Shown here: positions 55,023-63,751 of the stretch, piece after piece
How the letters are laid out: every line of letters starts with the position of its first letter
Numbering within the stretch: the first letter of the stretch is position 1
Source: JAJPKK01 sp963824905
GTDB lineage: Bacteria > Pseudomonadota > Alphaproteobacteria > Rhizobiales > Xanthobacteraceae
DNA length: 64,000 nt
NCBI GenBank assembly: GCA_963824905.1
Contig: CAWGRH010000014.1
Span: 248,001-312,000, forward strand
Direction of reading: 5' to 3'
Position numbers and translations under genes: made by a program
Notes under the pieces: generated by a model
Told to the model about the DNA's origin: nothing
Database searches by the model: none
Seen by the model: the letters and a program-made list of their open reading frames with translations, nothing else

Positions 55023-56042
55023 TCAGTTCGGCACCAGATATTTGCGCCACTTGTCGAAAAAATTGGCTTGCGAGCGCACGTCGGCCGCGACCTCGTCGGG
55101 CGACTGTAGCGAGAGCCCCATGCCGTTTTTCTCGAAGACCGCGACCACGGCCGGGTCCTTGACCGCCTTGTCGAGCGCCTCGACCAGGATCTTCTTGACG
55201 TCAGCCGGCAGGTTGGGAGGCGCCGCCACCATCCGCTCCACCATGATGTCGGCGAGTTGCGGCTGGCCGAGCGCCGTGGCGTTGGGAACGTCGAGCCGCG
55301 TGCCGTCGGTGGTGAAGCTCGCGATGAGGCGGAGCGACTGGCCCTGCTCGAACCGCTCGAGGATCGGCAGATTGGTGATGACGGCGTCGCCGTCGCCGCG
55401 CACGGCGGCGGCGACGTATTCCGAGGAGCCTTTGTATCCGGTGATGAGCTGGAGCTTGATGCCGAGGAGCTCGGTCGCGACCATGGTGACGCCGTAGGCG
55501 GTGCCGTCCGGGCCCGTGGTGGTGAACTTCACCGGCCGCGTCGCGGAAAGCGCCTTGAGGTCGGCGACCGACTTGATCGGCGAATTCCACGGCACTGCGA
55601 GACCGTAGGGATCGCGGCCGAGGCCGGCGAGCCAGGTGAACTTGCCGAGGTCATAGCCGCCGCCGCGTGCCTGCAGGATGAACAGGCCGGGGATATTGAG
55701 AATGCCGAGGGTGTAGCCGTCCGGCCTGGCGCGGTAGAGCTGGTTCACGCCCTTGGCGCCGCCGCCAGCCGGCACATTGAGCGGCACCACGTTGACCTTG
55801 TTGGGAAGGTATTTCTCCATCGCCGGTGCAATGGCGCGCACATAGGCGTCGAACCCGCCGCCGACCTGGTTCGGAATGATGAAGGTGATGTCCCGCTCGG
55901 GAAATCCGCCGGCGCCGGCGCCCGTCGGCGCGAGGCCTGACGCGATGCCGCAAAGTGCGAATACGATCGCCAGGCTAAGTCGGGGGAAGCCAAGACGGTG
56001 GGAAGCCAAGACGGGAAAGGAGCATGACGCCCTCACGTGCAC
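55023..56042 (-). CDS. tctC: Tripartite tricarboxylate transporter substrate-binding protein (Bug/TctC)
   Basis: The 339-residue periplasmic receptor has a signal region (about 1-45, MHVRASCSFPVLASHRLGF) and the Bug fold: FPERDITFIIPNQVGGGFDAYVR, VNVVPLNVPAGGGAKGVNQLY, and the ligand-loop region KFTTTGPDGTAYGVTMVATE. The start is GTG at 56042; a GTG two codons later is an alternative. It is the first gene of the tctCAB-bicupin operon. Bug ligands are usually small dicarboxylates or aromatics. Confidence 0.9.
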   Translation of the reverse strand: MHVRASCSFPVLASHRLGFPRLSLAIVFALCGIASGLAPTGAGAGGFPERDITFIIPNQVGGGFDAYVRAIAPAMEKYLPNKVNVVPLNVPAGGGAKGVNQLYRARPDGYTLGILNIPGLFILQARGGGYDLGKFTWLAGLGRDPYGLAVPWNSPIKSVADLKALSATRPVKFTTTGPDGTAYGVTMVATELLGIKLQLITGYKGSSEYVAAAVRGDGDAVITNLPILERFEQGQSLRLIASFTTDGTRLDVPNATALGQPQLADIMVERMVAAPPNLPADVKKILVEALDKAVKDPAVVAVFEKNGMGLSLQSPDEVAADVRSQANFFDKWRKYLVPN

Positions 56043-56606
56043 GAAGCCCGCGCAGTCTTAGCATCATCGACGGCAGCGGACCATCGGCGCCCAGAGGCGT
56101 CGCAAAAGAGCGCACCGACAGGGCGCCTGGTTTGACGCACCACGCCGGGCTCAAGGCACGCGGCGTCAGTCGGCCTTCTGTCAGGCGCCGTGGCAGCCGT
56201 CGCAGGGGTGCGGAGCGCAGCAATCTTGAGCTGGACCTCGCCTGCGGCACGGCTCGCGTTGCAGGCGATCAGCATGAATGATCGCCCGGCGCGCGTTGAT
56301 CGCATTACCCAAGTCGTCCCGCAGTTCGGGCGAATTCACGAGACCGTGAGCCCGACGTGACGCAGATCAATGCGAGCCGGCGCGGCGCATCGCCGCCCCG
56401 GGTGCGGCAACCCGTCACTTTTGGAAATACCGCGTCGTCCCACATCATGGTCTGAAGCCATAACCCGCGCGCACGCATCCCCGTGCCCCCCCAGCGCGCG
56501 GATGGCTTCGACTTGGAGGCTCGGCTGCGCAAGCGGCCGGGCCTCCTCTTTATTCCGTGACTAGCTGTGTCGCGATGCCTGGTTATGGCGCGCGATCTGG
56601 CGCGCT
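56043..56606. other. Intergenic region tctC-cupin, no gene seen
   Basis: This 564-bp gap has open frames on both strands, but all look like low-complexity shadows of GC-rich noncoding DNA. It should hold the minus-strand promoter of the tctC operon. I see no hairpin or repeat element comparable to those elsewhere. Confidence 0.4.
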
Positions 56607-57011
56607 TCACTCCTTCTTGGCGATGCCCGTCACCAGCATGACCGCCGGAACCGCGCCCTTGTTCTCCATCCAGTGAGTGGTGGTGTGGTCGGCGGTGAAG
56701 GTGTCTCCCGGGCCGTATTCCTTGGCGACGTCGCCGCGGTGCTCGATGACCTTGCCCGAGAGGATGTAGACGACCTCAGGCCGGTCCTTGTGGCTGTGCG
56801 GCTTGTTGGAGGCGCCAGGCTCGTAGGTCGTGAGCTGCATGCGGAGCGCGCGGCCCGCAATGCTGTCCATTTCCGGCGCGAGATCGAGATTGAGAAGCGG
56901 CTTCGCCACCGGGCCCTTGGGCTCCGGGGCCTGGGCGTGCGCTGTGCCCAGCGAAAGGGCGAGCGCGGCGGCCGAAAACGAGGCGAGTGCAGCGAGCTGT
57001 AGCGTCTTCAT
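56607..57011 (-). CDS. Secreted cupin-domain protein
   Basis: The 134-residue protein starts MKTLQLAALASFSAAALALS and has a signal peptide cleaved near AHAQA. The mature part is a single cupin: YEPGASNKPHSHKDRPEVVY with the HxH-type metal residues, IEHRGDVAKEYGPGDTF, and HTTTHWMENKGAVPAVMLV with the second-motif histidine. It is a monocistronic periplasmic protein, function unknown. Confidence 0.85.
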   Translation of the reverse strand: MKTLQLAALASFSAAALALSLGTAHAQAPEPKGPVAKPLLNLDLAPEMDSIAGRALRMQLTTYEPGASNKPHSHKDRPEVVYILSGKVIEHRGDVAKEYGPGDTFTADHTTTHWMENKGAVPAVMLVTGIAKKE

Positions 57012-57190
57012 GGGGACCTCCCTCCGGCCTGCGTACGCACCCGCACAGGTGCTGCGGCCTTGCGTCGCTTATCGCCGAAAAGCGCGCACGCGGGCAACGG
57101 CGGAATGTGCGGAACCGAACTGATCGGGACAGGAACAGGTCGGGACATCGCCACGCCATTCGCGGTATCATCGCTGCCGGGAGGATTCCG

Positions 57191-58177
57191 ATGAGACCAC
57201 GCCCGAAGCCTGGGCTCGCGACGCTGTTCGCCGCTGCGAGTTTCGCCTGCATCGCAGCGACGAGCGCGGCGGCGCAGAATTATCCCGACCACGTGATCAA
57301 GTTCATCGTGCCGTTCGCGCCGGGCGGCCCGGTCGACGTGGTGGCGCGACTCGTCGGCCAGCGTATGGCGCCGATCCTCGGCCAGAACATCATCATCGAC
57401 AATCGGCTCGGCGGCGGCGGCGTGATCGGGGCGAAGGCCGTGGCGAACGCCGAGCCGGACGGTTACACGCTGCTGTTCGGCAACATCAGCACGCTCGCCG
57501 TGATCCCCGCGGTCACCAAGAACCGCGACTACGATCCGGCAAAGAACTTCGTGCCGGTCGCCAAGGTGTCCGACAGCCCCGAGGTGCTGGTGGTGAACTC
57601 CTCGTTCCCGGCGCACAGCGTGGCGGACCTCGTCGCCATCGCCCGCAAAAGCCCGGGGACGCTCAATTTCGGCTCTTCGGGCTACGGCAACGCGACGCAC
57701 CTTGCTGCGGAATGGTTCAAGGCCAAGATGTCGCTCGACATCGTCAACATCCCCTACAAGGGCCTCTCCGAGGTCGTGACCGGCGTGCTCGCCGGCCAGG
57801 TCAAGTTCGTGTTCGGCGCGATCGAAGGGGTGATGCCGCACATCCAGGACGGCCAGCTCCGCCCGCTCGCGGTGACGAGCGAGAAGCGCTCCCCATTGCT
57901 GCCGGATGTGCCGACCATGATCGAAAGCGGCGTCGACGGCTTCGTCGTGTCGAGCTTCGAAGGCGTGGTGGCGCCGGCCGGCACGCCTGCCGCGATCGTC
58001 GCCAAGCTCAACGCCGCGATCAACGAAAGCATCGCCCAGCCGGAGATGCGCAGCCAGCTCGAACGGCTGGGCGCCACGCCGGCGACCGGGACCCCGGAGG
58101 AGTTCGCGGCATTCTTCGCGGCGGAGAATCGCAAATGGGTGGCGGTGGTGAAGTCCGCGGGGGTGAGCCTCGATTAG
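57191..58177 (+). CDS. Orphan Bug/TctC-family substrate-binding protein
   Basis: The 328-residue periplasmic receptor starts MRPRPKPGLATLFAAASFAC, signal cleaved near AAAQ. It has NYPDHVIKFIVPFAPGGPVD, NIIIDNRLGGGGVIGAKAVA, GNISTLAVIPAVTKN, and the Bug ligand segments FGSSGYGNATHLAAEWF and YKGLSEVVTGVLAGQVKF. ATG 57191 follows GGGAGGATTCCG. No membrane subunit is adjacent, so it is an orphan receptor, common in organisms with many Bugs. Confidence 0.93.
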   Translation: MRPRPKPGLATLFAAASFACIAATSAAAQNYPDHVIKFIVPFAPGGPVDVVARLVGQRMAPILGQNIIIDNRLGGGGVIGAKAVANAEPDGYTLLFGNISTLAVIPAVTKNRDYDPAKNFVPVAKVSDSPEVLVVNSSFPAHSVADLVAIARKSPGTLNFGSSGYGNATHLAAEWFKAKMSLDIVNIPYKGLSEVVTGVLAGQVKFVFGAIEGVMPHIQDGQLRPLAVTSEKRSPLLPDVPTMIESGVDGFVVSSFEGVVAPAGTPAAIVAKLNAAINESIAQPEMRSQLERLGATPATGTPEEFAAFFAAENRKWVAVVKSAGVSLD

Positions 58178-58213
58178 ACGGGGGCGCCTAAGCAAGCTGA
58201 TTGTCCCGTAACA

Positions 58214-58318
58214 CAGCCGATTAAGTTCGAACTTGTCATTGACATACAGAAGGCTTGGGTGTTGGGCGTAGAAATTCCCCAAGCGCTGCTTGCCATTGCT
58301 GACGAGGTGATCGAATGA
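58214..58318 (+). pseudogene. 3' relic of an ABC substrate-binding protein gene
   Basis: Thirty-four in-frame codons encode QPIKFELVIDIQKAWVLGVE and then IPQALLAIADEVIE plus TGA, clearly matching the last residues of the next gene (QPIKFELLINRKTARGLGLA...). No start or upstream homologous body exists. The TGA overlaps the ATG at 58315 as ATGA. It is a fossil of an array member. Confidence 0.8.
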
Positions 58319-59292
58319 GACGCCGGGAGTTCATTGCAGGGCTCGGGGGCGCAGCGGCATGGCCGACGATGGCACGGGCGCAGCAGGCGATTCCCGTGGT
58401 GGGATTTCTAAGCTCCAGATCGCCCGATGAAAGTGCGCATTTGTTAGCCGCGCTACGTCGCGGATTAGCCGAAAACGGTTACGTCGAGGGCAGAAACATC
58501 GCGATCGAGTACCGCTGGGCGCTCGGTCAATATAGCCGGTTGGCAGAACTGGCGGAGGATCTCGTCCGCCGTCCAGTAATTGTTCTCATGACGGGCGGCG
58601 GCGAACCTTCGGCGCTAGCGGCCAAGGCTGCGACGTCTACCATTCCGATAGTCTTTAGTGCGGGCGGGGACCCCGTCCGCGCCGGCCTCGTGACCAGCTT
58701 CAACCGACCAGGCGGTAATGCCACCGGGGTAAGCAACTTAAGCCCTGAATTGGAAGCTAAGCGGCTCGGCATGTTGTATGAGCTGGTACCGAAAGCCGCA
58801 AACTTCGGTCTCCTTATAAATCCAGCCTTTCCCCTGGCGGCTATTCAGCTGAACGATGCGCAAACTGCAGCACATGCAATTGGTATGCGCCTTGACGTGT
58901 TCCGGGCGAGCACAAATCGGGAAATCGAGGCGGCATTTGAGGCTATTTCGCAGATGCGTATCGCAGCTCTCTCGCAGGCTGCCGATCCATTTTTTGCAAG
59001 CAGGCGTGAGCAAATGGTGGAGCTGGCTGCGCGGTATGCAGTACCTACGATGTATCAATTTCGCGAGTACGCCGAGGTCGGCGGGTTGATTAGTTACGGC
59101 GTGGACCTTCCTGACACATATCGCCAGATCGGCGCTTATGCGGGTCGAATACTCAAAGGAGCAAAGCCCAGCGAGCTTCCCGTTGTGCAGCCCATCAAGT
59201 TCGAGCTCTTAATTAATAGAAAGACTGCAAGAGGGCTTGGTCTCGCGATCCCAGACAAGCTGCTCGCGCTCGCCGACGAGGTGATCGAATAG
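58315..59292 (+). CDS. ABC transporter substrate-binding protein (TrpX/DUF-type), array copy 1
   Basis: The 325-residue exported receptor starts MRRREFIAGLGGAAAWPTMA (twin-arginine-like signal, cleaved near AQQ). Body features are VVGFLSSRSPDESAHLLAAL, VEGRNIAIEYRWALGQYSRL, VFSAGGDPVRAGLVTSFNRP and the C-terminal signature RGLGLAIPDKLLALADEVIE. Family members bind small ligands for ABC uptake. Codons are less GC-rich than those of the core genes. No cognate ABC permease or ATPase is nearby. Confidence 0.9.
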   Translation: MRRREFIAGLGGAAAWPTMARAQQAIPVVGFLSSRSPDESAHLLAALRRGLAENGYVEGRNIAIEYRWALGQYSRLAELAEDLVRRPVIVLMTGGGEPSALAAKAATSTIPIVFSAGGDPVRAGLVTSFNRPGGNATGVSNLSPELEAKRLGMLYELVPKAANFGLLINPAFPLAAIQLNDAQTAAHAIGMRLDVFRASTNREIEAAFEAISQMRIAALSQAADPFFASRREQMVELAARYAVPTMYQFREYAEVGGLISYGVDLPDTYRQIGAYAGRILKGAKPSELPVVQPIKFELLINRKTARGLGLAIPDKLLALADEVIE

Positions 59293-59631
59293 GACACCGA
59301 CTTCCGACTTGGAGTCAAAGTGAGACTGACCACGGACTCGCAAAGGCGTCGGATTGACCGCAGCGGACGATAGCGCGCGAACCATATGGTAGAGAAGTGA
59401 TGCCTTGTTTGGTCCACGCATGATCTGCCTTGTCGGCGTCAAAGGTGCGGCCGAGTTGGCAGCAGCAAAGTCCGCCGGCACCGCTTTGCCAGCCCAAGCG
59501 GACATGCGCGCGGCTGCATGGGAAGTCGCAGATGGGCCATAAAGAGACATTGCGGTCCGACCGGGCGTGACGCAGTTTCCTTACAACCGCAGTCACGGTA
59601 GGCTCTCACAAGCCAAACGCAGGGATCGAGC
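59293..59631. other. Spacer between array copies, no gene seen
   Basis: A 339-bp spacer. Minus-strand frames read MSAWAGKAVPADFAAANSAA and GQSHFDSKSEVG, resembling a noncoding repeat family that I recall from Bradyrhizobium-like genomes (MSAFGGKAD-type ORFs). I treat them as noncoding repeats, not genes. Confidence 0.45.
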
Positions 59632-60618
59632 ATGCGACGGCGGGAGTTCATCGCAGGATTGGGCGCCACGGTAGGCTGGTCGTTCTCGGCGCGGGCGCAG
59701 CAGAAGGAGCGCCTGAGGCGGGTCGTGGTCTTGCTGGCGAGCAGCACCATCAACGACCGCCGTATGGCTTTGTTCACGCAACGCCTTGCTGAACTGGGAT
59801 GGATCGACGCGAAGAATCTGCGCATCGATCATCGCCCGGACATCGGCAACCCCGAACGCAGCGAGGCCGAACGTCGGCAATTGCTCGAAGACGTCGTTCG
59901 CTCGGCGCCCGACGTGATTATTTCCGCCAGCACCACCATCAGGTTGTTGCAGCAGGCAACTCGTACGATCCCGGTCGTGTTCGTGCTCGCCAACGATCCG
60001 CTCGCCGAAGGCTACATCGCAAGCCTCGCCCATCCTGGCGGAAACTTGACGGGTTTTGCGTTCGGGGAGGCGGAGATCGGCAGCAAGCTGCTGCAATTGC
60101 TGAAGGACGCTGCGCCTCATATCACCCGTGCGGCATCACTCTACGATCCAGAAAACGTCGGAATGAAAAGAATAGTGGACAGCCAGGCGACGGCCGCTCA
60201 ATCGCTCGGGGTTGCGTTCACCGCAAGGCCGGTGCGCGATGCGGCCGAAATCCAAAGCGCCATAGAGCAGGTCGCTGAGCAACCGAATGGCGCGATGTTG
60301 TTACCGTCGAATCCCCCGATCAATAACAATCTTCGGCTCGTCGTCGAACTGGCGCAACGTCACCGCATCCCGACTATCGGTGTGTTTCGTTTTTTTGCTG
60401 TCGCCGGCGGCCTGATGTCGTACGGCACCAGCGAAGCCGACATGTTCCGGGGCGCCGCATCCTATGTCGACCGCATTCTCCGCGGCGAAAAGCCCGCCGA
60501 TATTCCGGTGCAGCAGCCGACCAAATTCGAGCTGGTCGTCAACCTCAAGACCGCCAAGGCGCTCGGCCTCACCATCCCGGAAACGCTGTTGGCCACCGCC
60601 GACGAGGTGATCCAGTGA
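59632..60618 (+). CDS. ABC transporter substrate-binding protein, array copy 2
   Basis: The 328-residue protein starts MRRREFIAGLGATVGWSFSA, signal cleaved near ARAQQ. It shares the family order of copy 1 (RRVVVLLASSTINDRRMALF, FVLANDPLAEGYIASLAHPG, YVDRILRGEKPADIPVQQP) and the C-terminal LGLTIPETLLATADEVIQ. It is clearly diverged from copy 1 and closer to copy 3 at the C-terminus. Its TGA overlaps the GTG start of copy 3 (GTGA). Confidence 0.92.
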   Translation: MRRREFIAGLGATVGWSFSARAQQKERLRRVVVLLASSTINDRRMALFTQRLAELGWIDAKNLRIDHRPDIGNPERSEAERRQLLEDVVRSAPDVIISASTTIRLLQQATRTIPVVFVLANDPLAEGYIASLAHPGGNLTGFAFGEAEIGSKLLQLLKDAAPHITRAASLYDPENVGMKRIVDSQATAAQSLGVAFTARPVRDAAEIQSAIEQVAEQPNGAMLLPSNPPINNNLRLVVELAQRHRIPTIGVFRFFAVAGGLMSYGTSEADMFRGAASYVDRILRGEKPADIPVQQPTKFELVVNLKTAKALGLTIPETLLATADEVIQ

Positions 60619-61601
60619 AGAGGCGTGCATTCATCGCGGGGTTGGGAAGTGCGGCGGCGTGGCCAGTGGCGGCGCGCGCGCAACAGACGTCGCCGCCGGT
60701 CGTCGGATTTCTTCACAGTTCATCGTCCCAAGCCCGGCGAACCACGATCACGGCCTTCCTCAAGGGCTTGGCGGAGACGGGATTCATCGACGGCCGGAAT
60801 GTCTCGGTTGAATACCGCTGGGCTGATGAGCGCTATGAGCGGCTGCCCGAGCTAGCTGGGGAGTTGGTTCGCCGACGGGTGGACGTAATCGCGACGCCAA
60901 ACATAGCGGCAGCAGCACTGGCTGCAAAGGCTGCGACAAAGGAAATTCCAATCGTTTTTCTGACTGGCGCTGACCCGGTGGAGATAGGTCTCGTTAGTAG
61001 CCTCAACAGGCCTGGTGGCAACCTCACGGGGGTGATGATACTCAATGGCCAATTGGTTGCGAAGCGACTTGAGTTGCTGCACGAGGTCCTTCCCGGCGCA
61101 AAGTCGATAGCTTACCTTGGCAACCCAACCAACCCGGCATTTACCAATTCCGAGTCGTCGGCCGCGGTTGCGGCGGCTCGTCTGCTGGGCGCGACGCTCC
61201 TGGTCCTAAACGCAAACACTCCGAGCGAAGTCGAAGCGGCCTTCGAAAGATTGAGCCGTGAGCGCTCGGACGCCGTGCTCTTAAGCGGCGATGCCTTTTT
61301 CGCGCTCAGCCAGCGTGAGCGGATCATTGCGCTTGCCGCTCGCCACCGGATACCCACAATTTACGATCGCACAGAGGCAGCGGCGGCGGGCGGCCTGATC
61401 AGCTACGGAGTGAATGTACTTGACGCTGTTCGTCAGGTCGGAGTGTACACCGCGCGCATTCTCAAAGGCGAAAAGCCCGCTGATCTGCCCGTCCAACAAT
61501 CGGTGAAAATCGAGCTCGCGATCAACTTGAAAACCGCGAACGCGCTCGGCCTCAGTATTCCAGAAACACTACTCGCCACCGCTGACGAGGTGCTTCAATG
61601 A
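60615..61601 (+). CDS. ABC transporter substrate-binding protein, array copy 3
   Basis: This 328-residue protein starts with GTG, MKRRAFIAGLGSAAAWPVAA, signal cleaved near ARAQQ, then PPVVGFLHSSSSQARRTTIT, FIDGRNVSVEYRWADERYER, FLTGADPVEIGLVSSLNRPG. It ends ANALGLSIPETLLATADEVL. It is translationally coupled to copy 2. No membrane components of an ABC transporter are found in the window. Confidence 0.92.
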   Translation: MKRRAFIAGLGSAAAWPVAARAQQTSPPVVGFLHSSSSQARRTTITAFLKGLAETGFIDGRNVSVEYRWADERYERLPELAGELVRRRVDVIATPNIAAAALAAKAATKEIPIVFLTGADPVEIGLVSSLNRPGGNLTGVMILNGQLVAKRLELLHEVLPGAKSIAYLGNPTNPAFTNSESSAAVAAARLLGATLLVLNANTPSEVEAAFERLSRERSDAVLLSGDAFFALSQRERIIALAARHRIPTIYDRTEAAAAGGLISYGVNVLDAVRQVGVYTARILKGEKPADLPVQQSVKIELAINLKTANALGLSIPETLLATADEVLQ

Positions 61602-61648
61602 AGCGGTGTGCTCCTGTATGGGTCAGCGACAGAGATCGCGCGACAAGC

Positions 61649-61903
61649 ATGGCCCGTCGATTGTTGGCATCCGCGCTGCCGGTTGGTGCCGCGGCATTGC
61701 TGGCAGCGTTTGCGGAAGGGCAGAACAATCCCCCTAGCGAACATGCGGCCGCACCCGACGAGGCGGTCCAGTCAAGCCAATCCAAGACACTGACTGGGAA
61801 GGAACGTCTTGGTCCGAAGTGGATGGACGATCAACGGGTCGATAATTGCAAGGTTCCGATTGATAAACGTGGAGCTAAGTCCCGACCGGATACCTGCTCC
61901 TGA
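61649..61903 (+). CDS. Small secreted conserved protein
   Basis: From ATG 61649 the 84-residue product begins MARRLLASALPVGAAALLAA, a signal peptide. The C-terminal block GKERLGPKWMDDQRVDNCKV then PIDKRGAKSRPDTCS matches a small conserved family I recall from rhizobia; its two cysteines could pair. An in-frame ATG at 61598 overlaps the stop of copy 3 as ATGA, so a longer start is possible. The role is unknown. Confidence 0.65.
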   Translation: MARRLLASALPVGAAALLAAFAEGQNNPPSEHAAAPDEAVQSSQSKTLTGKERLGPKWMDDQRVDNCKVPIDKRGAKSRPDTCS

Positions 61904-61911
61904 CGCTGCCG

Positions 61912-61983
61912 ACCGCCGCCAAGGCGCTCGGCCTCAATATTCCGCAGACTTTGCTCGCGACTGCAGACGAGGTGATCGAATAA
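61912..61983 (+). pseudogene. 3' relic of a substrate-binding protein gene
   Basis: Twenty-three codons plus stop encode TAAKALGLNIPQTLLATADE then VIE, matching the C-terminal end of array copies 2 and 3. No body precedes it; the small secreted gene occupies the upstream space. It is an array fossil. Confidence 0.78.
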
Positions 61984-62171
61984 GCCGCGAGGTCCCCTCC
62001 GGGTCACCACCGGCAGTGACGGGCACGCCAGCGGATGGCAGCTTTGCCCTGACTAGCGGACATTTCTCGCGAAAGCCGAGACGGCTGAAACGGGCCAGAA
62101 GCGGCCATCCGGGCCCTAGTTCCTCTGCTCACGCCGCAGTAAGCCTCACAACCCCATAGAAGGGGTCGACG

Positions 62172-62198
62172 ATGCGACGGCGAGAGTTCATCGCGGGG
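62172..62198 (+). pseudogene. 5' relic of a substrate-binding protein gene
   Basis: Nine codons, MRRREFIAG, identical to the start of copies 1 and 2. The sequence then diverges and runs into the C-terminus of the minus-strand GNAT gene. The relic has its upstream flank (stop-containing region after 61983) like other array members. Confidence 0.7.
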
Positions 62199-62218
62199 CG
62201 GCGGCTAGGCCATGTCTG

Positions 62219-62899
62219 CTATACGGCGCTGCATGTGCGCCTCCAAACTTGGTTGGGATACGTTGCGCCGTTCACATTGCTGGAAGTCGAATTGAATATT
62301 GGGGCAAATCCCATTTTGCGATGGAACATGCTTGACGCGGGATTCTCAGGTTCCGAGACGACGGCGCTGAAGATGTAAGTGCATCGCGCGTCCGCTACGA
62401 AACGATCGACAAGGGCTCGACCGACGCCCTTGTGGTGCTCGTTCAAGTCCAGGGCAATTTGCTTGAGGACATAGAACGGTCCCGCATACCGCGCGGCTAT
62501 GTCCGCCTCACTCTGCCCGCCAGACCTGCGTGATGCGTACACGTCGTTGTAGCCCAACAGAAAACCGATAGCCTTCCCATTACGCTCTGCGACCAGAAAC
62601 ACAACGTGCTCGGCATTCTCTCTCCGCTCAGTATAGGCAAGCGTTGCAGCGTAGACTTCTCGGCTTAGCGCGGACACGAGGAATCCGCGCCGCGTATCCG
62701 TGGTCGAAGATAGTTGGATAGCGCGCGCGATCCGCAGCACATCCTCGAGATCGGCCGCGGTCACCTGTCTGATGTTCACGCCGGAGTGTTTCACCGAATC
62801 TTGCTCCGCCGGAGTGCGCCGCTTCACCGCGCCTTTGTGAGGCTTGGCCGTTGCGCTTGATTGACGTGACGGCGAAGCGCTGCGCAATCGCCGCGGCAT
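62219..62899 (-). CDS. GNAT-family acetyltransferase
   Basis: The 226-residue protein has a basic N-terminus (MPRRLRSASPSRQSSATAKP) and the GNAT core: VNIRQVTAADLEDVLRIARA, HVVFLVAERNGKAIGFLLGY, the acetyl-CoA loop NEHHKGVGRALVDRFVADAR and SEPENPASSMFHRKMGFAPI. The start is uncertain: the Arg/Ser-rich extension may be noncoding, and an inner start near 62780 would still give a full domain. Its 3' end abuts a substrate-binding-protein relic, suggesting insertion into the array. Confidence 0.75.
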   Translation of the reverse strand: MPRRLRSASPSRQSSATAKPHKGAVKRRTPAEQDSVKHSGVNIRQVTAADLEDVLRIARAIQLSSTTDTRRGFLVSALSREVYAATLAYTERRENAEHVVFLVAERNGKAIGFLLGYNDVYASRRSGGQSEADIAARYAGPFYVLKQIALDLNEHHKGVGRALVDRFVADARCTYIFSAVVSEPENPASSMFHRKMGFAPIFNSTSSNVNGATYPNQVWRRTCSAV

Positions 62900-63081
62900 T
62901 ACACCACGGCCTTGTAGGCGATGGAACAGGGGTGGAGTGGCGACTGGATATCAGCTCTGGGTCGCGAACAGCCGACCACACAGCCCAGGTGCCGCGGCAG
63001 CGACAGGCAGGCGCCAGAGGTGCAGCAAAACGCATCTGTTGATCTGTTGCTCGACGTCCCAAAGGCCGACATCGATAAGCG

Positions 63082-63501
63082 TCACCGGATTTTGGCGACG
63101 GGGCGCCCGTTAGGATCGAGGCCAAAATAGATGCTCGGCCCTGGGGCCGAATTGATGGTGACACCCACGCTGGGCCGCGAAGTGGTGCATGGCCAGATGG
63201 CCTTAAGCGCGAGCTTGACCTGCTCGACGCCGGGGTAGCCGGCGATCTGGTGTGCGCTACCGCGCAAGAAATCGACGGTGCGTTCGATGATCTCGGGCGG
63301 CGTGACCGGCGGAATGCAGAACTCGTGCAGTGGTGCGAGTGCATCGACGGTGGCGCCGATGAACCCGGCGCACGCCGCCCTACGCACCTCGTCGGGATTG
63401 CTGCACGTCTCCTGCAGGTGCGGGCCATCGACCATCACTTGAGCTGATGCTGGTGCTGCAACGAGCATCGCCAATAGGGTTGCTGCAAATCGGTCCATCA
63501 T
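63082..63501 (-). CDS. Secreted Rap1a/Tai-like protein
   Basis: The 139-residue protein starts MMDRFAATLLAMLVAAPASA and has a signal peptide. The mature part resembles the Rap1a/Tai domain: MVDGPHLQETCSNPDEVRRA, CAGFIGATVDALAPLHEFC and a late IWPCTTS, giving four cysteines at spacings typical of this fold. Characterised Rap1a proteins give immunity to type VI amidase effectors, but many relatives lack an effector partner. No effector gene is adjacent here. Confidence 0.65.
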   Translation of the reverse strand: MMDRFAATLLAMLVAAPASAQVMVDGPHLQETCSNPDEVRRAACAGFIGATVDALAPLHEFCIPPVTPPEIIERTVDFLRGSAHQIAGYPGVEQVKLALKAIWPCTTSRPSVGVTINSAPGPSIYFGLDPNGRPVAKIR

Positions 63502-63703
63502 CTCACCCGCCTGGCGCCATCAAGCCCCGCTGCGACCACGTTCACGTGGTTCGACGACCCCCGATTTCCGGTTGGTCAGGTTCGTGATCGGCCACGTGAT
63601 GTTTGCGCTGCTCCGCCGGTTGGACCATGCGCATATCCAGGACATGGGTTTCCTGCTGCTCGGACGCAAGCGGGATGCCGCCGAGACGCTGCTGGCCTGC
63701 ATC

Positions 63704-63751
63704 TCCTTCCCCATGACTTTGCTCGGACGCGCCGACGAAGTGATCGAATAG
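63704..63751 (+). pseudogene. Weak 3' relic of a substrate-binding protein gene
   Basis: The last 15 codons before TAG read SFPMTLLGRADEVIE, resembling the ETLLATADEVIE ends of the array. The identity is weaker than in other relics; it is supported mainly by the recurring GACGARGTGATCGAA motif at the end. Confidence 0.5.

Noticed and set aside
56043..56606. Small ORFs in the tctC-cupin gap
   Set aside because: Overlapping frames on both strands with Arg/Ser-rich composition and no ribosome-binding sites.
59209..59550. 113-residue minus-strand ORF between array copies 1 and 2
   Set aside because: It overlaps copy 1 and resembles a recurrent noncoding repeat translated as MSAFGGKAD-like peptides.
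62172..62378. 68-residue plus-strand ORF starting MRRREFIAG
   Set aside because: Only the first nine codons match the substrate-binding family; the remainder is antisense to the GNAT gene, so it is annotated as a relic.
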